Assembly (NCBI GenBank): GCA_945862065.1 | Contig: CAMAWT010000007.1 | Span: 1 to 64,000, forward strand | Direction of reading: 5' to 3' | DNA length: 64,000 bases | From: Flavobacterium psychrophilum | GTDB lineage: Bacteria; Bacteroidota; Bacteroidia; Flavobacteriales; Flavobacteriaceae | Made by a program: the position numbers and the translations under genes | The notes under the pieces: model-generated | The model's database searches: none | The model's input: only the letters and a program-made list of their open reading frames with translations | Told to the model about the DNA's origin: nothing | Shown: piece by piece, positions 26,543 to 36,439 of the stretch | Layout: each line of letters begins with the position of its first letter | How positions within the stretch are numbered: position 1 is the stretch's first letter

Positions 26543-26574
26543 AAAAAAAAGTGCCAACTGAAATCAATTGGCAC
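26543..26574 (-). terminator. Terminator of the GT117/DUF2723 gene
   Basis: GTGCCAA (26551-26557) and TTGGCAC (26568-26574) pair. On the minus strand T8 follows (complement of 26543-26550). Confidence 0.88.
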
Positions 26575-26589
26575 TCAAGTTATTTGTTG

Positions 26590-29500
26590 TTATTCTTCTT
26601 CTCCGCCATACTGTTCAAACAATTTGTTGTAAGAATTGTAAGTGGCTTTGTTTTTTAGATAATAAGCAGTGTCTATATTGTCTTTCATTACTTTTAATAA
26701 ATTTTTGTAATGATACAGATCGGTCATAACATCTGATGTTAAAAGAACTTGCTCTGATGGTTTAAACGTTTTGTAATAAGCAATATTCTCTTGATATTTT
26801 TTCATTACTTTATCCAAAAGTTGTCTGGCTTTTCCTGTTTCTCCCACTTTATAATAACCGTCTGCCAATGAATTTAAAGTTGAATAATAACCATAATATT
26901 CTAAAGGCGTTTTGTTGATTGCTAATTCAATGATTTTTTTTGCTTTATCGTTTTTACCTTCATCAATTAAAGCATACATTAATCTTGACAAATTATTTCT
27001 CGTTGAAATACTGTTCTTTCTAGTTTCTGGGTCATGATAAATTTTTGTGCTTTCACCATTGCCCCAATCAAATTTCATGACAGTTTGGTACATTTTATCT
27101 GTATCTATTTGTCCCATATCTGGATAATTATCTTCGTTGTATGGTGTTTTTAATGGAACTAATTTATATACCATTCCATCTAGTTGAAGGTAATCTTTCA
27201 TCCACAAATAATCGTCATCACCAAAACTTCCCGGACTAAAATAAATTGGTCGTTTCCAGTTGTTATTTGCCAAAACATCCAACATGATTAATCTGTTTTT
27301 GTACAACACATTTCCAGAAATATCAATATCAATAAACGGCACAATAGAATCATTAAATTTTGGATTTACTATCTTATTTTTAATGATTTGGTCTTTATTA
27401 ATGGCAATTCTCACTTTGTTTGTAGGAAGATAATGCAACATTTTGCCACTTTCCATTTCAACAAGATTGGTTTCGCTTTTTGCAAATGCAATGAAACTCT
27501 TTAAATCCCAACGGTTTTCGGTTTGTTTACTAAACAATATTCCGTCTCTATTGTCGCCCACATATTGATTATGGTCAAAGGTTATTTCCAACCCGTCAGA
27601 ATTATACGTTTTGTTTTTCATTTGATCAATGTACCAATCGGTCATCAACAAACTCGTACAACATAGCTTAACATCGGTTCGATAGCCTTCAATTTCTTGT
27701 GCATACCAAAGCGGGAATGTGTCATTATCGCCAATGGTATAAAGAATTGCATTTGGTTCACATGAATCTAAATATTGTTTCGCCATGGCAATAGCAGTAT
27801 ATTTTCCAGAGCGATCATGGTCGTCCCAATTTTGAAAAGCCATCACACTTGGCACTGCCAATAAGGATACTATCAGCACAACCGGACCTGCAATTTTTGG
27901 TGCTATTTTTTCTTTTACAATTTCGTAAATTGCATATACGCCAAATCCTATCCAAATGGCAAAGACATAAAACGACCCAACCAAGGCATAGTCGCGCTCT
28001 CTTGGTTCAAAAGGACGTTCATTTAAATAAATTTTTAGCGCCAAACCTGTAAATAAAAACAAAGCTAACAATACATAAAAACTTTTTAAATCTCTTTGAG
28101 CGTGGTACATAAGTCCAATTAAACCTAAAATAAATGGCAAAAAGTAATAGAAATTTCTTCCTTTATTATTTAAAACATCTGATGGTAAATTATCCTGTGA
28201 ACCTAAATGAAGTTCGTCTATAAATTTGATACCGCTCATCCAATTTCCATCCAAATTATCATAACGACCTTGATTATCATTTTGACGTCCAACAAAATTC
28301 CAAAGTAAATAACGGCCATACATATAACCAAATTGGTATTCAACCATAAAACTTATGTTGTCTATAAAAGAAGGTTTTTCAACATCTAAATACTGACCAA
28401 ATTTTCTCAAAAAGGTGATATAATCATCATTATCAATTTTTTTAGAAGCATAGGCATTTCTAAATTCAGCAACAATTTCTATCAATTCTTTTTCGCCGGC
28501 ATATTCTGGTTTTATTTCAAATTTTGGTAAATCACAAAAATTAACATATCCTTTTACGTGCTCTGTGCTCCACATTCTAGGCAAAAAGGCCTTGTGTGCA
28601 TCATCTGTATTTTGTTCGGCTTTAATATAATCATTTACAATGACATATTTACCCGTTTTGAGATCCCTTTCATAGTTTGGTGCTTTGTCTAAATAAGGAT
28701 TGTCTGGGTCTAGCCCTGCAAATTCATCTGTAAACTGAGGTCCATAAAACAACGGATTTACGCCATATTGTTCTCTGTTATAGTATGCCAAAACTTCAGC
28801 TGCATCCGACGGTTTGTTTTCATTGATAGGCGTATTTGCATTGGCACGAATTGGCAACATCATCCAAGTAGAAAAACCAATTAATACAAATAAAATACAA
28901 AGTAAAATGGTGTTAAAAAACGGGTGCCCTTTTTGTTTTGTATATTTCAACGCATAGATAAAAAAGGCAATGATAACTATCAAGGCAAGAATACTTCCTG
29001 AATCAAATGGAAGCCCAAGATTGTTGACCATAAAAATTTCGGTTTTCCCGAAAAAGGCTAACGTGTAAGGAAGCAACAATTTAAAAATAAACAACAAAAT
29101 GGCTACAATTACAATGTTTGCAATTATGAAACTTTTGATGGTAACTGTTTTATAATTTTTAAAATAATATAAAAATCCAATAGATGGAATGGTTAATAAT
29201 GCCATAAAGTGGATTCCGAAAGACAATCCAATAACCAAACTAATCAATAACAACCAACGATTTCCTTTTGGGCTGTCCATGTCTTGTTCCCATCTCAGTG
29301 CAAGCCACAATAGAAGTGCAATTAACAACGTTGCCATTGCATATACCTCTGCCTCAACTGCATTGAACCAAAAACTATCTGAAAAAGTAAACGCCAAAGC
29401 ACCAATAAAAGAAGCGCCAAGTATCATAATGCTGTTGTCTTTTTGTGTATCTGTATAAGAACCAACTATTTTTTTCAAGATCATCGATGACGACCAAAAC

Positions 29501-29784
29501 AAAAATAAAATGGTAAATGCACTTGAAAAAACAGACATCATATTTACCATGAAAGCAATATTTTCTTTACCAAAAGCAAACATAGCAAAAAATGCTCCCA
29601 ACATTTGGTATAACGGAGCTCCCGGCGGGTGACCTACTTCTAATTTAGCAGAAGTTGCGATGTACTCGCCGCAATCCCAAAAACTCATAGTTGGTTCAAC
29701 AGTTAATGTATAGGTTACTAGCGCAATTGCAAAAGCCAGCCAACCTAAGATTGTGTTCCATTTTTTAAAGTTGAATGTTGACAT
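26590..29784 (-). CDS. GT117/DUF2723 family multi-pass membrane protein
   Basis: A 1064-residue inner-membrane protein. The N-terminal DUF2723 region (about 1-250) carries PTMSFWDCGEYI and KLEVGHPPGAPLY, with a conserved acidic residue and an HPPG loop as in C-type glycosyltransferases of the PMT kind. About 12 membrane helices run to residue ~640, then a large periplasmic C-terminal part ends in TPR-like helices (about 880-1040). Members are annotated as glycosyltransferase family 117 and are proposed to act in protein O-glycosylation; I cannot show that from sequence. The ATG at 29784 (MSTFNFKKW) is preferred over 29838, whose extra residues are not membrane- or signal-like. Confidence 0.85.
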   Translation of the reverse strand: MSTFNFKKWNTILGWLAFAIALVTYTLTVEPTMSFWDCGEYIATSAKLEVGHPPGAPLYQMLGAFFAMFAFGKENIAFMVNMMSVFSSAFTILFLFWSSSMILKKIVGSYTDTQKDNSIMILGASFIGALAFTFSDSFWFNAVEAEVYAMATLLIALLLWLALRWEQDMDSPKGNRWLLLISLVIGLSFGIHFMALLTIPSIGFLYYFKNYKTVTIKSFIIANIVIVAILLFIFKLLLPYTLAFFGKTEIFMVNNLGLPFDSGSILALIVIIAFFIYALKYTKQKGHPFFNTILLCILFVLIGFSTWMMLPIRANANTPINENKPSDAAEVLAYYNREQYGVNPLFYGPQFTDEFAGLDPDNPYLDKAPNYERDLKTGKYVIVNDYIKAEQNTDDAHKAFLPRMWSTEHVKGYVNFCDLPKFEIKPEYAGEKELIEIVAEFRNAYASKKIDNDDYITFLRKFGQYLDVEKPSFIDNISFMVEYQFGYMYGRYLLWNFVGRQNDNQGRYDNLDGNWMSGIKFIDELHLGSQDNLPSDVLNNKGRNFYYFLPFILGLIGLMYHAQRDLKSFYVLLALFLFTGLALKIYLNERPFEPRERDYALVGSFYVFAIWIGFGVYAIYEIVKEKIAPKIAGPVVLIVSLLAVPSVMAFQNWDDHDRSGKYTAIAMAKQYLDSCEPNAILYTIGDNDTFPLWYAQEIEGYRTDVKLCCTSLLMTDWYIDQMKNKTYNSDGLEITFDHNQYVGDNRDGILFSKQTENRWDLKSFIAFAKSETNLVEMESGKMLHYLPTNKVRIAINKDQIIKNKIVNPKFNDSIVPFIDIDISGNVLYKNRLIMLDVLANNNWKRPIYFSPGSFGDDDYLWMKDYLQLDGMVYKLVPLKTPYNEDNYPDMGQIDTDKMYQTVMKFDWGNGESTKIYHDPETRKNSISTRNNLSRLMYALIDEGKNDKAKKIIELAINKTPLEYYGYYSTLNSLADGYYKVGETGKARQLLDKVMKKYQENIAYYKTFKPSEQVLLTSDVMTDLYHYKNLLKVMKDNIDTAYYLKNKATYNSYNKLFEQYGGEEE

Positions 29785-29963
29785 AAATTTGGTATCTTTT
29801 AATTTTACTGCAAAGAAACTATTTTTTTGTGTAAACAAGCATTGGTTAACATTTTTTTCTAAAATAAACGAATTATTTTTTGGTGTAATTTCGTGTTAAA
29901 CAGAAAATTAAAAGTACTCTTCTGTTTATTTTCTGATTTTTAAATAAAAAACTCCATATTTGT

Positions 29964-29993
29964 TTGCTTAAATTAAAATATGTGCTAAATTTG
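29964..29993 (+). promoter_or_regulatory. Promoter of tRNA-Gln
   Basis: TTG (29964-29966), a 19-base spacer, TAAATTTG (29986-29993): an almost ideal Bacteroidota promoter 62 bases before the tRNA. Confidence 0.7.
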
Positions 29994-30054
29994 CACCCGC
30001 ATTGATTTACAAAAATCTATAATACGATTCTTTTAATTAATGTAAAAAAGTTAT

Positions 30055-30125
30055 TGGTCTATGGTGTAATGGTAACACAACTGTTTTTGGTGCAGTCTTT
30101 CTAGGTTCGAGTCCTAGTAGACCAA
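30055..30125 (+). tRNA. tRNA-Gln (anticodon TTG)
   Basis: The acceptor stem is TGGTCTA/TAGACCA. The D arm contains AATGGTAA. The anticodon stem is ACTGT/GCAGT around TTTTGGT (anticodon 30087-30089). The T arm is CTAGG/CCTAG with TTCGAGT. The discriminator is A, and CCA is not encoded. Confidence 0.96.
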
Positions 30126-30130
30126 CAGAA

Positions 30131-30157
30131 AAAGCCTCTCATTTCGAGAGGCTTTAT
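30131..30157 (+). terminator. Terminator of tRNA-Gln
   Basis: AAAGCCTCTC and GAGAGGCTTT form a perfect 10-bp stem with loop ATTTC. The arms' A and T runs could also serve the converging Usp gene. Confidence 0.85.
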
Positions 30158-30180
30158 TCATTAACAAAAGTCTGGGGCAA

Positions 30181-31005
30181 TTATATTTTAAAAGTAATCA
30201 CCGGTTTTACCGAATGATTCACTAAATCTTCACTAATGCTTCCATTTAAAAAGTGCGATAATCCTTTGCGTCCATGCGTACTCATCCCAATTAAATCAGC
30301 CTGAATACTGTCAGCAAAATTCAAAACACCTCTTTCGATATCTGTGTCATTATAAATGTGTGTTACAACATGATCCGCATCAAAATGAGAGAGAAAATCT
30401 TTCATGATTTTTTCAGAAACTGCTGTTGGTTTAAAATTACTTGGCGTATTGATGGTAACCAAGTGCAATTTTGCTCCAAATTCATCAGCAATAGCAAGTA
30501 CTTTTTCAAACGGTTTTTTTATTTCTTCCGAAAAATCAGAAGCAAATACAAAATCATTTACTTGAAAATCATCATTTTCCTCTTTAATAATCAAAACCGG
30601 GATTTCAGAATTTCTAACGACTTTTTCAGCATTAGATCCAATAAACATTTCTTTAAAACCGCTGGCACCATGCGAACCCATGACAATTAAATCAACCTCG
30701 TTTTTTTGGCTGATTTTTAAAATGCCGTCAAAAGCCATTTCAAATTGAATAATTTCAGAAACTGGAATATCTTTTAAATAATCCGCTTCCATCAAATCTT
30801 CCAATTTATTTATTGCTGCGTTTTTAAAAAACATGATTTCTGGAATAGACTTACCGCTTACCATGGCATCGCTTCCTTGGTTTGGAAGTTCAAGCATGTG
30901 CAATAAAATGATTTCTCCGTTATTGTTTTTGGCAATTTGTGCGGCAACTTTTAAAGCATGTTCAGCGTTTGTTGAAAAGTCGGTGGGAATTAAAATTTTT
31001 TTCAT
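30181..31005 (-). CDS. Universal stress protein, tandem Usp domains
   Basis: A 274-residue cytoplasmic protein made of two UspA domains (about 1-145 and 150-274). Domain 1 has the ATP-binding pattern GSHGASGFKEMFIGSNAEKV; domain 2 has GMSTHGRKGLSHFLNGS. Both begin with the usual IL-PTDFS or FASDFS strand. Such proteins bind ATP and respond to starvation or oxidative stress. I use the ATG at 31005 (MKKILIPTDF); a start at 31050 adds a non-conserved leader. Confidence 0.92.
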   Translation of the reverse strand: MKKILIPTDFSTNAEHALKVAAQIAKNNNGEIILLHMLELPNQGSDAMVSGKSIPEIMFFKNAAINKLEDLMEADYLKDIPVSEIIQFEMAFDGILKISQKNEVDLIVMGSHGASGFKEMFIGSNAEKVVRNSEIPVLIIKEENDDFQVNDFVFASDFSEEIKKPFEKVLAIADEFGAKLHLVTINTPSNFKPTAVSEKIMKDFLSHFDADHVVTHIYNDTDIERGVLNFADSIQADLIGMSTHGRKGLSHFLNGSISEDLVNHSVKPVITFKI

Positions 31006-31107
31006 AGGATATATTTTAAGTGAGTATAAAAAAGCTGTTTTATTAATCATATAAATTTACAAATAATAACTGATTAATTAAGATTTTTTAATTGCAAATA
31101 TTTTTTA

Positions 31108-31115
31108 TATATTTG
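31108..31115 (+). promoter_or_regulatory. Promoter -7 box of the rimP-nusA-infB operon
   Basis: TATATTTG, about 63 bases before the rimP ATG. The leader includes the hairpin at 31143-31168. Confidence 0.6.
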
Positions 31116-31142
31116 CACTATTATTTAGTAGGATTGAATAAT

Positions 31143-31168
31143 GAGGCACGCATTGCGTGCCTCTTTTT
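31143..31168 (+). terminator. Terminator-like hairpin in the rimP-nusA-infB leader
   Basis: GAGGCACGC (31143-31151) and GCGTGCCTC (31155-31163) form a perfect 9-bp stem with loop ATT, followed by T5. It lies between the -7 box and the rimP ATG, ending about 10 bases before the gene. It looks like an attenuator. An alternative is the terminator of an unseen small RNA. Confidence 0.75.
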
Positions 31169-31177
31169 ATAACAAAT

Positions 31178-31645
31178 ATGACATTTAAAGAACAAGTAAC
31201 CGATTTATTAAACAAAGCTCTGGACGAAAAGCCCACTATTTTTTTGATAGATTTATCAATTTCAGATAGTTACAAAATTTTTGTAACTTTGGACGGTGAT
31301 AATGGGGTTGCGTTACAAGATTGTATTGACATTACAAGAGCAATTGAGCCAAATTTAGACAGAGAAGAAGTTGATTTTGCTATAGAAGTAGCTTCTGTGG
31401 GAGTTGGATCGCCTTTAAAAATGGTGCGTCAATACATTAAAAACATTGGAAGAACGTTAATTGTTAAAACAGAAGAAGAAACCATCGAGGCAACATTACA
31501 AGCCGCAGATGAAGATAAAATAGCATTAACTTGGCAGGCAAGAGAGCCTAAAAAAGTAGGAAAAGGTAAAGAAACGGTAACTAAAATTAAAGAAATTCCG
31601 TATCTTGACATTAAACAAGCAGTGGTTACAGTAAATTTTAATTAA
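31178..31645 (+). CDS. rimP: Ribosome maturation factor RimP
   Basis: Needed for 30S subunit maturation. The 155-residue protein has the alpha/beta N-terminal domain ([36 protein letters not shown]) and an SH3-like C-terminal domain. I use the ATG at 31178, because a GTG candidate at 31157 lies inside the leader hairpin. First gene of the conserved rimP-nusA-infB operon, with 10 bases to nusA. Confidence 0.93.
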   Translation: MTFKEQVTDLLNKALDEKPTIFLIDLSISDSYKIFVTLDGDNGVALQDCIDITRAIEPNLDREEVDFAIEVASVGVGSPLKMVRQYIKNIGRTLIVKTEEETIEATLQAADEDKIALTWQAREPKKVGKGKETVTKIKEIPYLDIKQAVVTVNFN

Positions 31646-31655
31646 TTATAGAATA

Positions 31656-32897
31656 ATGGAGAATATTGCATTAATCGATTCGTTCTCAGAGTTTAAAGAC
31701 GATAAACTTATTGATCGAGTAACGCTTATGGCGATTTTAGAAGATGTTTTTAGAAATGCTTTAAAAAAGAAGTATGGTTCTGATGACAACTTTGATATTA
31801 TCATAAATCCTGATAAAGGAGATATGGAAATTTGGCAAAGAAGAATAGTTGTTGCCGATGACGACTTGGATTTAGATTATCTAGAAATTACACTTTCTGA
31901 TGCAAGAAAAATTGAACCCGATTTTGAAATTGGCGAAGAAGTTTCTGAAGAAGTAAAATTAATTGACTTAGGTAGAAGAGCAATTTTAGCTTTGCGTCAA
32001 AATTTAATTTCAAAAATTCACGAACACGATAATACCAATTTATACAAACAATTTAAAGATATTATTGGCGAAATTTATACAGCTGAAGTACATCACGTGC
32101 GTCCAAGAGTTGTAATTTTGGTTGACGATGAAGGAAATGAAATTGTATTGCCAAAAGAAAAACAAATTCCGTCTGATTTTTTCCGTAAAGGAGATAATGT
32201 AAAAGGAATTATTGAAAGTGTTGAGCTTAAAGGAAATAAGCCTCAAATTGTAATGTCTAGAACTTCTGAAAAATTTTTAGAGAAATTATTCGAACAAGAA
32301 ATTCCAGAAGTATTTGATGGTTTAATCATGATTAAAAAAGTGGTACGAATTCCTGGCGAAAAAGCAAAAGTAGCCGTAGATTCTTATGACGATAGAATTG
32401 ACCCAGTTGGTGCTTGTGTTGGAATGAAAGGATCTAGAATTCATGGAATTGTTAGAGAACTTGGAAACGAAAACATTGACGTTATCAATTTTACAACCAA
32501 TGCTTCTTTATTAATAACAAGAGCATTAAGCCCAGCAAAAGTGTCTTCAGTTAAAATTGATGAAGAAACAAAACGCGCTGAAGTATTCTTGAAACTAGAA
32601 GAAGTTTCTAAAGCAATTGGTCGTGGTGGACAAAACATTAAATTAGCTGGTCTTCTTACAGGTTATGAACTTGACGTAATCAGAGAAGGAAGCACCGTGG
32701 AAGATGATGATGTTGAATTAACAGAATTCTCAGATGAAATTGATGGTTGGATCATTGACGAATTTGCAAAAATTGGTTTAGATACAGCTAGAAGTATCCT
32801 GAAACAAGACGTTGCTGATTTAGCAAGAAGAACAGATCTTGAAATAGAAACAATAATAGAAGTTATAAATATTTTGAAAGAAGAGTTTGAAAACTAA
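31656..32897 (+). CDS. nusA: Transcription termination/antitermination factor NusA
   Basis: Binds RNA polymerase and nascent RNA to modulate pausing, termination and antitermination. The 413-residue protein has the N-terminal polymerase-binding domain (1-125), an S1 domain (about 130-200), and two KH domains with GMKGSRIHGIVRELG and AIGRGGQNIKLA. It lacks the extra acidic repeats of E. coli NusA; this is normal outside Gammaproteobacteria. It sits downstream of a terminator-like leader hairpin that NusA itself might act on. Confidence 0.95.
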   Translation: MENIALIDSFSEFKDDKLIDRVTLMAILEDVFRNALKKKYGSDDNFDIIINPDKGDMEIWQRRIVVADDDLDLDYLEITLSDARKIEPDFEIGEEVSEEVKLIDLGRRAILALRQNLISKIHEHDNTNLYKQFKDIIGEIYTAEVHHVRPRVVILVDDEGNEIVLPKEKQIPSDFFRKGDNVKGIIESVELKGNKPQIVMSRTSEKFLEKLFEQEIPEVFDGLIMIKKVVRIPGEKAKVAVDSYDDRIDPVGACVGMKGSRIHGIVRELGNENIDVINFTTNASLLITRALSPAKVSSVKIDEETKRAEVFLKLEEVSKAIGRGGQNIKLAGLLTGYELDVIREGSTVEDDDVELTEFSDEIDGWIIDEFAKIGLDTARSILKQDVADLARRTDLEIETIIEVINILKEEFEN

Positions 32898-32946
32898 ATT
32901 TCTTTCGCACAACAATACAACATTAAAGGTTATTTAAAAAGATTTT

Positions 32947-35826
32947 ATGTCTGAAGAAAGAAATATTAGAATAAACAAAGTTTTAAGAGAATTAAACATC
33001 TCATTAGAAAGAGCCGTTGATCATCTCAAGGATAAAGGAATATCTATTGAGTCGAATCCGAATACGAAAATTTCTGATAAAGAATTTGATATTCTACAAA
33101 GTCAGTTTGCTGGTGATAAAGGAAACAAAGAAGCTTCCAAAGGGGTCAGTGAAGAGATTAAAAAAGAAAAAGAAGCGCTTCGTCTTGAAAGAGAAAAAGA
33201 AAATGACGAAAAAAAGAGAGCAGAAGAAGAGCGTCAGCGTCTTGAAGTTATCAAAGCCAAAGCAGTAGTTTCGGCGCCAAAACAAGTTGGATCTATTGAT
33301 TTAAGCCCAAAAGCAGCCATTGCAAGACCATCTGCTGAAGCAAAAATTGCGCCCAAAACAGAAGTAAAATCTGAAACAAAGCCAATTGAAAAAACCGTTA
33401 CTCCTAAAGCCGTAGTTTCTCCAACTTCAGAAAAACAAAATAGTACAGAAAAACCAGTTGTTAAAGAACCATTTGCAAAAGAACCCGTTGTAAAACAACC
33501 CGTTGCAAAGGAATCCATTGCAAAAGTTCTTGTTGCAAAAGAAAAAGAAATTGAGGCACCAAAAGTAGAAAAAGAAGAAACTCCTTCCGCTCCTCCTGCA
33601 GAAGAAACCATAACTACTCAATATCAAAAACTTTCTGGAGCTACTTTAACTGGGCAAGTAATTGATTTATCTCAATTTAACAAACCTAAAAAAACAACGC
33701 CGCCCAAAATTAACAGCGCTAACAAAGCTGATCCAAATAAAAACAAAAGAAAGAGAATTCCAAACAAACCTGGAGATAACAAACCGGGTACGCCAGGAGC
33801 CAATCAAGGTGGTCAAAACAGACCTCCTGGTCAAGGCGGACAAGGAGCTAATAAATTTGGACCTAATAAACCTGGATTCCAAAAAGGGCCTCGCCCAGCT
33901 ATTGTTCAAAAAGTAGAGCCTACTGAAGAGGACGTTAAAAACCAAATCAAAGAAACGCTTGAAAGACTTCAAGGTAAAGGTTCAAAATCGAAAGCGGCAA
34001 AATACCGTAGAGATAAAAGAGATACGCATAGACAACGTACTGATGACGAGCAACGTGCCATTGAAGAAGGTAGCAAGACTATTAAAGTTACAGAATTTGT
34101 AACCGTTGGTGAAGTAGCAACCATGATGGATGTGCCTATTACTAAGGTGATTGGGACTTGTATGTCATTAGGCATCATGGTTACAATGAACCAACGTCTG
34201 GATGCAGAAACATTGACCATTGTTGCCGATGAATTTGGATATGAAGTAGAATTTATTACAACGGATATTGAAGATTCATTAGAAGTTGTTGAAGATAGTG
34301 AAGAAGATTTAGTAACCAGAGCACCTATCGTAACCGTAATGGGTCACGTAGATCACGGTAAAACATCGCTTTTGGATTATATTCGTAAAGAAAATGTAAT
34401 TGCCGGAGAATCTGGAGGAATTACGCAACATATTGGTGCCTACGGAGTTACCCTTGATGGTGGCCAAAAAATTACCTTTCTAGATACACCAGGTCACGAG
34501 GCGTTTACCGCAATGCGTGCACGTGGAGCGCAAGTAACCGATATTGCCATTATTGTAATTGCGGCAGATGATGACATCATGCCTCAAACAAAAGAAGCAA
34601 TCAGTCATGCGCAAGCAGCAGGTGTCCCAATGATTTTTGCAATCAATAAAGTGGATAAACCGCATGCAAATCCAGAAAAAATTAAAGAACGTCTGGCTTC
34701 TATGAATTTATTAGTAGAGGACTGGGGTGGAAAATACCAATCGCATGATATTTCTGCAAAAGCAGGAACAGGTGTGAAAGAATTACTTGAAAAAGTTTTA
34801 CTTGAAGCAGAAATTCTAGACCTGAAAGCAAATCCAAACAAACCAGCTATTGGAACCGTAGTAGAAGCCCAACTTGATAAAGGAAGAGGATATATCTCAA
34901 CCATATTAGTGCAAGCAGGAACTTTACGCGTTGGAGATTATGTTTTGGCAGGGAAAAATCACGGTAAAGTGAAAGCAATGCATGACGAACGCGGTAACAA
35001 CATTAAAGTTGCCGGACCTTCAACGCCAATTTCTATTTTAGGTTTGGATGGAGCGTCAACCGCGGGAGATAAATTCAACGTTTTTGAAGACGAAAGAGAA
35101 GCAAAACAAATTGCAGCAAAACGTACCCAATTAATGCGTGAACAATCCGTTCGAACGCAACGTCACATTACACTTGCCGAAATTGGACGTCGTATTGCAT
35201 TAGGCCAATTTAAAGAACTTAACATCATCCTTAAAGGAGATGTGGATGGATCTGTGGAAGCATTATCAAGTTCGTTTGCCAAACTATCAACCGAAGAAAT
35301 CCAAATCAACATCATTCATAAAGGAGTGGGTGCTATTACAGAAACCGACGTAATGTTGGCTTCTGCATCCGATGCAATCATTATCGGATTTAATGTAAGA
35401 CCAGCCGGAAACGCACGTCAATTAGCCGATAAAGAAGAAATTGATATCAGAAACTATTCTATCATTTATGATGCCATTGACGACTTGAAAGACGCCATGG
35501 AAGGTATGTTGTCACCTGAAATGAAAGAAGAAATTACAGGTACGGCTGAAATTCGTGAAACGTTCAAAATATCAAAAGTCGGAACCATTGCAGGTTGTAT
35601 GGTTACAGACGGTAAAATATTCAGAAGTTCAAAAATCAGACTTATCCGTGAAGGAGTCGTTATTTACACAGGTGAACTTTCTACCCTAAAACGTTTCAAA
35701 GACGATGTAAAAGACGTAGCTAAAGGATACGATTGTGGTATTCAAATCAAAAACTACAACGACATCGAGCAACTAGATATTATCGAAGCTTTCCAAGAAG
35801 TGATGGTAAAGAAAAAATTGAAATAA
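32947..35826 (+). CDS. infB: Translation initiation factor IF-2
   Basis: GTPase that delivers fMet-tRNA to the 30S subunit. The 959-residue protein has a short N-terminal IF2-N domain. A long low-complexity linker follows (about 60-360), with AK/EP/VK repeats and then a Gly/Asn/Pro/Lys-rich stretch around 275-320. The G domain has GHVDHGKT (about 465-472), [15 protein letters not shown] and NKVDKPH. Domains II, III and IV lie in the C-terminal half. It is the last gene of the operon and is followed by a terminator. Confidence 0.96.
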   Translation: MSEERNIRINKVLRELNISLERAVDHLKDKGISIESNPNTKISDKEFDILQSQFAGDKGNKEASKGVSEEIKKEKEALRLEREKENDEKKRAEEERQRLEVIKAKAVVSAPKQVGSIDLSPKAAIARPSAEAKIAPKTEVKSETKPIEKTVTPKAVVSPTSEKQNSTEKPVVKEPFAKEPVVKQPVAKESIAKVLVAKEKEIEAPKVEKEETPSAPPAEETITTQYQKLSGATLTGQVIDLSQFNKPKKTTPPKINSANKADPNKNKRKRIPNKPGDNKPGTPGANQGGQNRPPGQGGQGANKFGPNKPGFQKGPRPAIVQKVEPTEEDVKNQIKETLERLQGKGSKSKAAKYRRDKRDTHRQRTDDEQRAIEEGSKTIKVTEFVTVGEVATMMDVPITKVIGTCMSLGIMVTMNQRLDAETLTIVADEFGYEVEFITTDIEDSLEVVEDSEEDLVTRAPIVTVMGHVDHGKTSLLDYIRKENVIAGESGGITQHIGAYGVTLDGGQKITFLDTPGHEAFTAMRARGAQVTDIAIIVIAADDDIMPQTKEAISHAQAAGVPMIFAINKVDKPHANPEKIKERLASMNLLVEDWGGKYQSHDISAKAGTGVKELLEKVLLEAEILDLKANPNKPAIGTVVEAQLDKGRGYISTILVQAGTLRVGDYVLAGKNHGKVKAMHDERGNNIKVAGPSTPISILGLDGASTAGDKFNVFEDEREAKQIAAKRTQLMREQSVRTQRHITLAEIGRRIALGQFKELNIILKGDVDGSVEALSSSFAKLSTEEIQINIIHKGVGAITETDVMLASASDAIIIGFNVRPAGNARQLADKEEIDIRNYSIIYDAIDDLKDAMEGMLSPEMKEEITGTAEIRETFKISKVGTIAGCMVTDGKIFRSSKIRLIREGVVIYTGELSTLKRFKDDVKDVAKGYDCGIQIKNYNDIEQLDIIEAFQEVMVKKKLK

Positions 35827-35846
35827 AATTTCTAAATAAATCAAAA

Positions 35847-35872
35847 ATCTCGAGCAATCGGGATTTTTTTTT
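35847..35872 (+). terminator. Terminator of the rimP-nusA-infB operon
   Basis: ATCTCGA and TCGGGAT pair (one G-T) with loop GCAA, followed by T9. Confidence 0.85.
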
Positions 35873-35899
35873 GGAGCACCACAACCACTTTCCAACACC

Positions 35900-35973
35900 C
35901 ATTTTGTCCCGTTATCGCCTTTATCTCCGTTGCCCTAAAGGGACTGCGGGAGGATATCGGCTCTACCGGGTCT
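35900..35973 (-). repeat. Structured intergenic repeat, copy A
   Basis: Read on the minus strand it is nearly the same as copy B at 41709-41779. Shared blocks are GAGCCGATATCCT on the 5' side and GATAAAGGCGATA then CGGGACAAAATG on the 3' side. The middle differs in sequence and length. The two sides can pair as a long imperfect hairpin. Confidence 0.8.
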
Positions 35974-36172
35974 AAAATAGACAAATAGTTTTTCAGTTGA
36001 CTTTTTGTAAAAACGTAAAATTGAAAAACTACTTTATAACAACTCACACTTAAAAACTTTCCGCAAAGTCATAGAATGCGGAACGTTTCAGATGGAACTA
36101 TTCGATTAGCCGGGGAGCTAGGGCTGAGAGTAATTTAAAAGGATTTTACTACATTGTATTTAATTTTTTAGT

Positions 36173-36180
36173 AATTTTGT
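36173..36180 (+). promoter_or_regulatory. Promoter -7 box of the YoeB-type toxin-antitoxin operon
   Basis: TAATTTTG, 38 bases before the antitoxin ATG. A TTG at 36155-36157 gives only a 15-base spacer. Confidence 0.45.
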
Positions 36181-36218
36181 ATCCATAACATAAACTAGAT
36201 TTATTAAAATTTAATATC

Positions 36219-36437
36219 ATGCAAATCATAAATTTTACAGCATATACTGAAGACGCCTCTCAAATAGAAGCAGTAAAAGCCATTATGAAATCACTTAAAA
36301 TTAAATTTGAAGTTTCTAAAGGCATAGCATATAATCCCGAGTTTGTGGCTAAAATAAAACAAAGCGAAAAAGAAATTCAAGCAGGTAAAACTATTCGTGT
36401 AAAAAAAGAAGATTTTAAAGAATTTTTAGGCTTGTAA
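36219..36437 (+). CDS. Antitoxin of a YoeB-type toxin-antitoxin pair
   Basis: A 72-residue protein just upstream of a YoeB-like toxin, which sets its role. The N-terminal half forms strand-helix-strand (IINFTAYTEDASQIEAVKAIMKSLKIKFEV), as in DUF2683-like antitoxins. The C-terminal half is basic and flexible (KQSEKEIQAGKTIRVKKEDFKEFL) and would wrap the toxin. Such antitoxins usually repress their own promoter. The stop is two bases before the toxin start. Confidence 0.8.
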   Translation: MQIINFTAYTEDASQIEAVKAIMKSLKIKFEVSKGIAYNPEFVAKIKQSEKEIQAGKTIRVKKEDFKEFLGL

Positions 36438-36439
36438 AT

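Larger units (their letters stand above)
35827..36218. other. Intergenic region with a structured repeat and further inverted repeats
   Basis: After the infB terminator come repeat copy A (35900-35973), an inverted repeat TAGTTTTTCA/TGAAAAACTA (35986-35995 with 36022-36031), a second one TTCCGCA/TGCGGAA (36059-36065 with 36077-36083), and the toxin-antitoxin promoter. I see no protein gene. Confidence 0.65.

Noticed and set aside
31157..31177. GTG start for rimP at 31157
   Set aside because: It lies within the leader hairpin and the added residues are not conserved. The ATG at 31178 fits better.
33234..33611. 125-codon antisense frame over infB
   Set aside because: It is a low-complexity Ser/Phe/Thr shadow of the Lys/Glu/Ala linker of IF-2.
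32947..33900. Repetitive AK/EP/VK and Gly/Asn/Pro-rich codon runs as possible mobile or recombined DNA
   Set aside because: Low-complexity N-terminal linkers are normal in bacterial IF-2.
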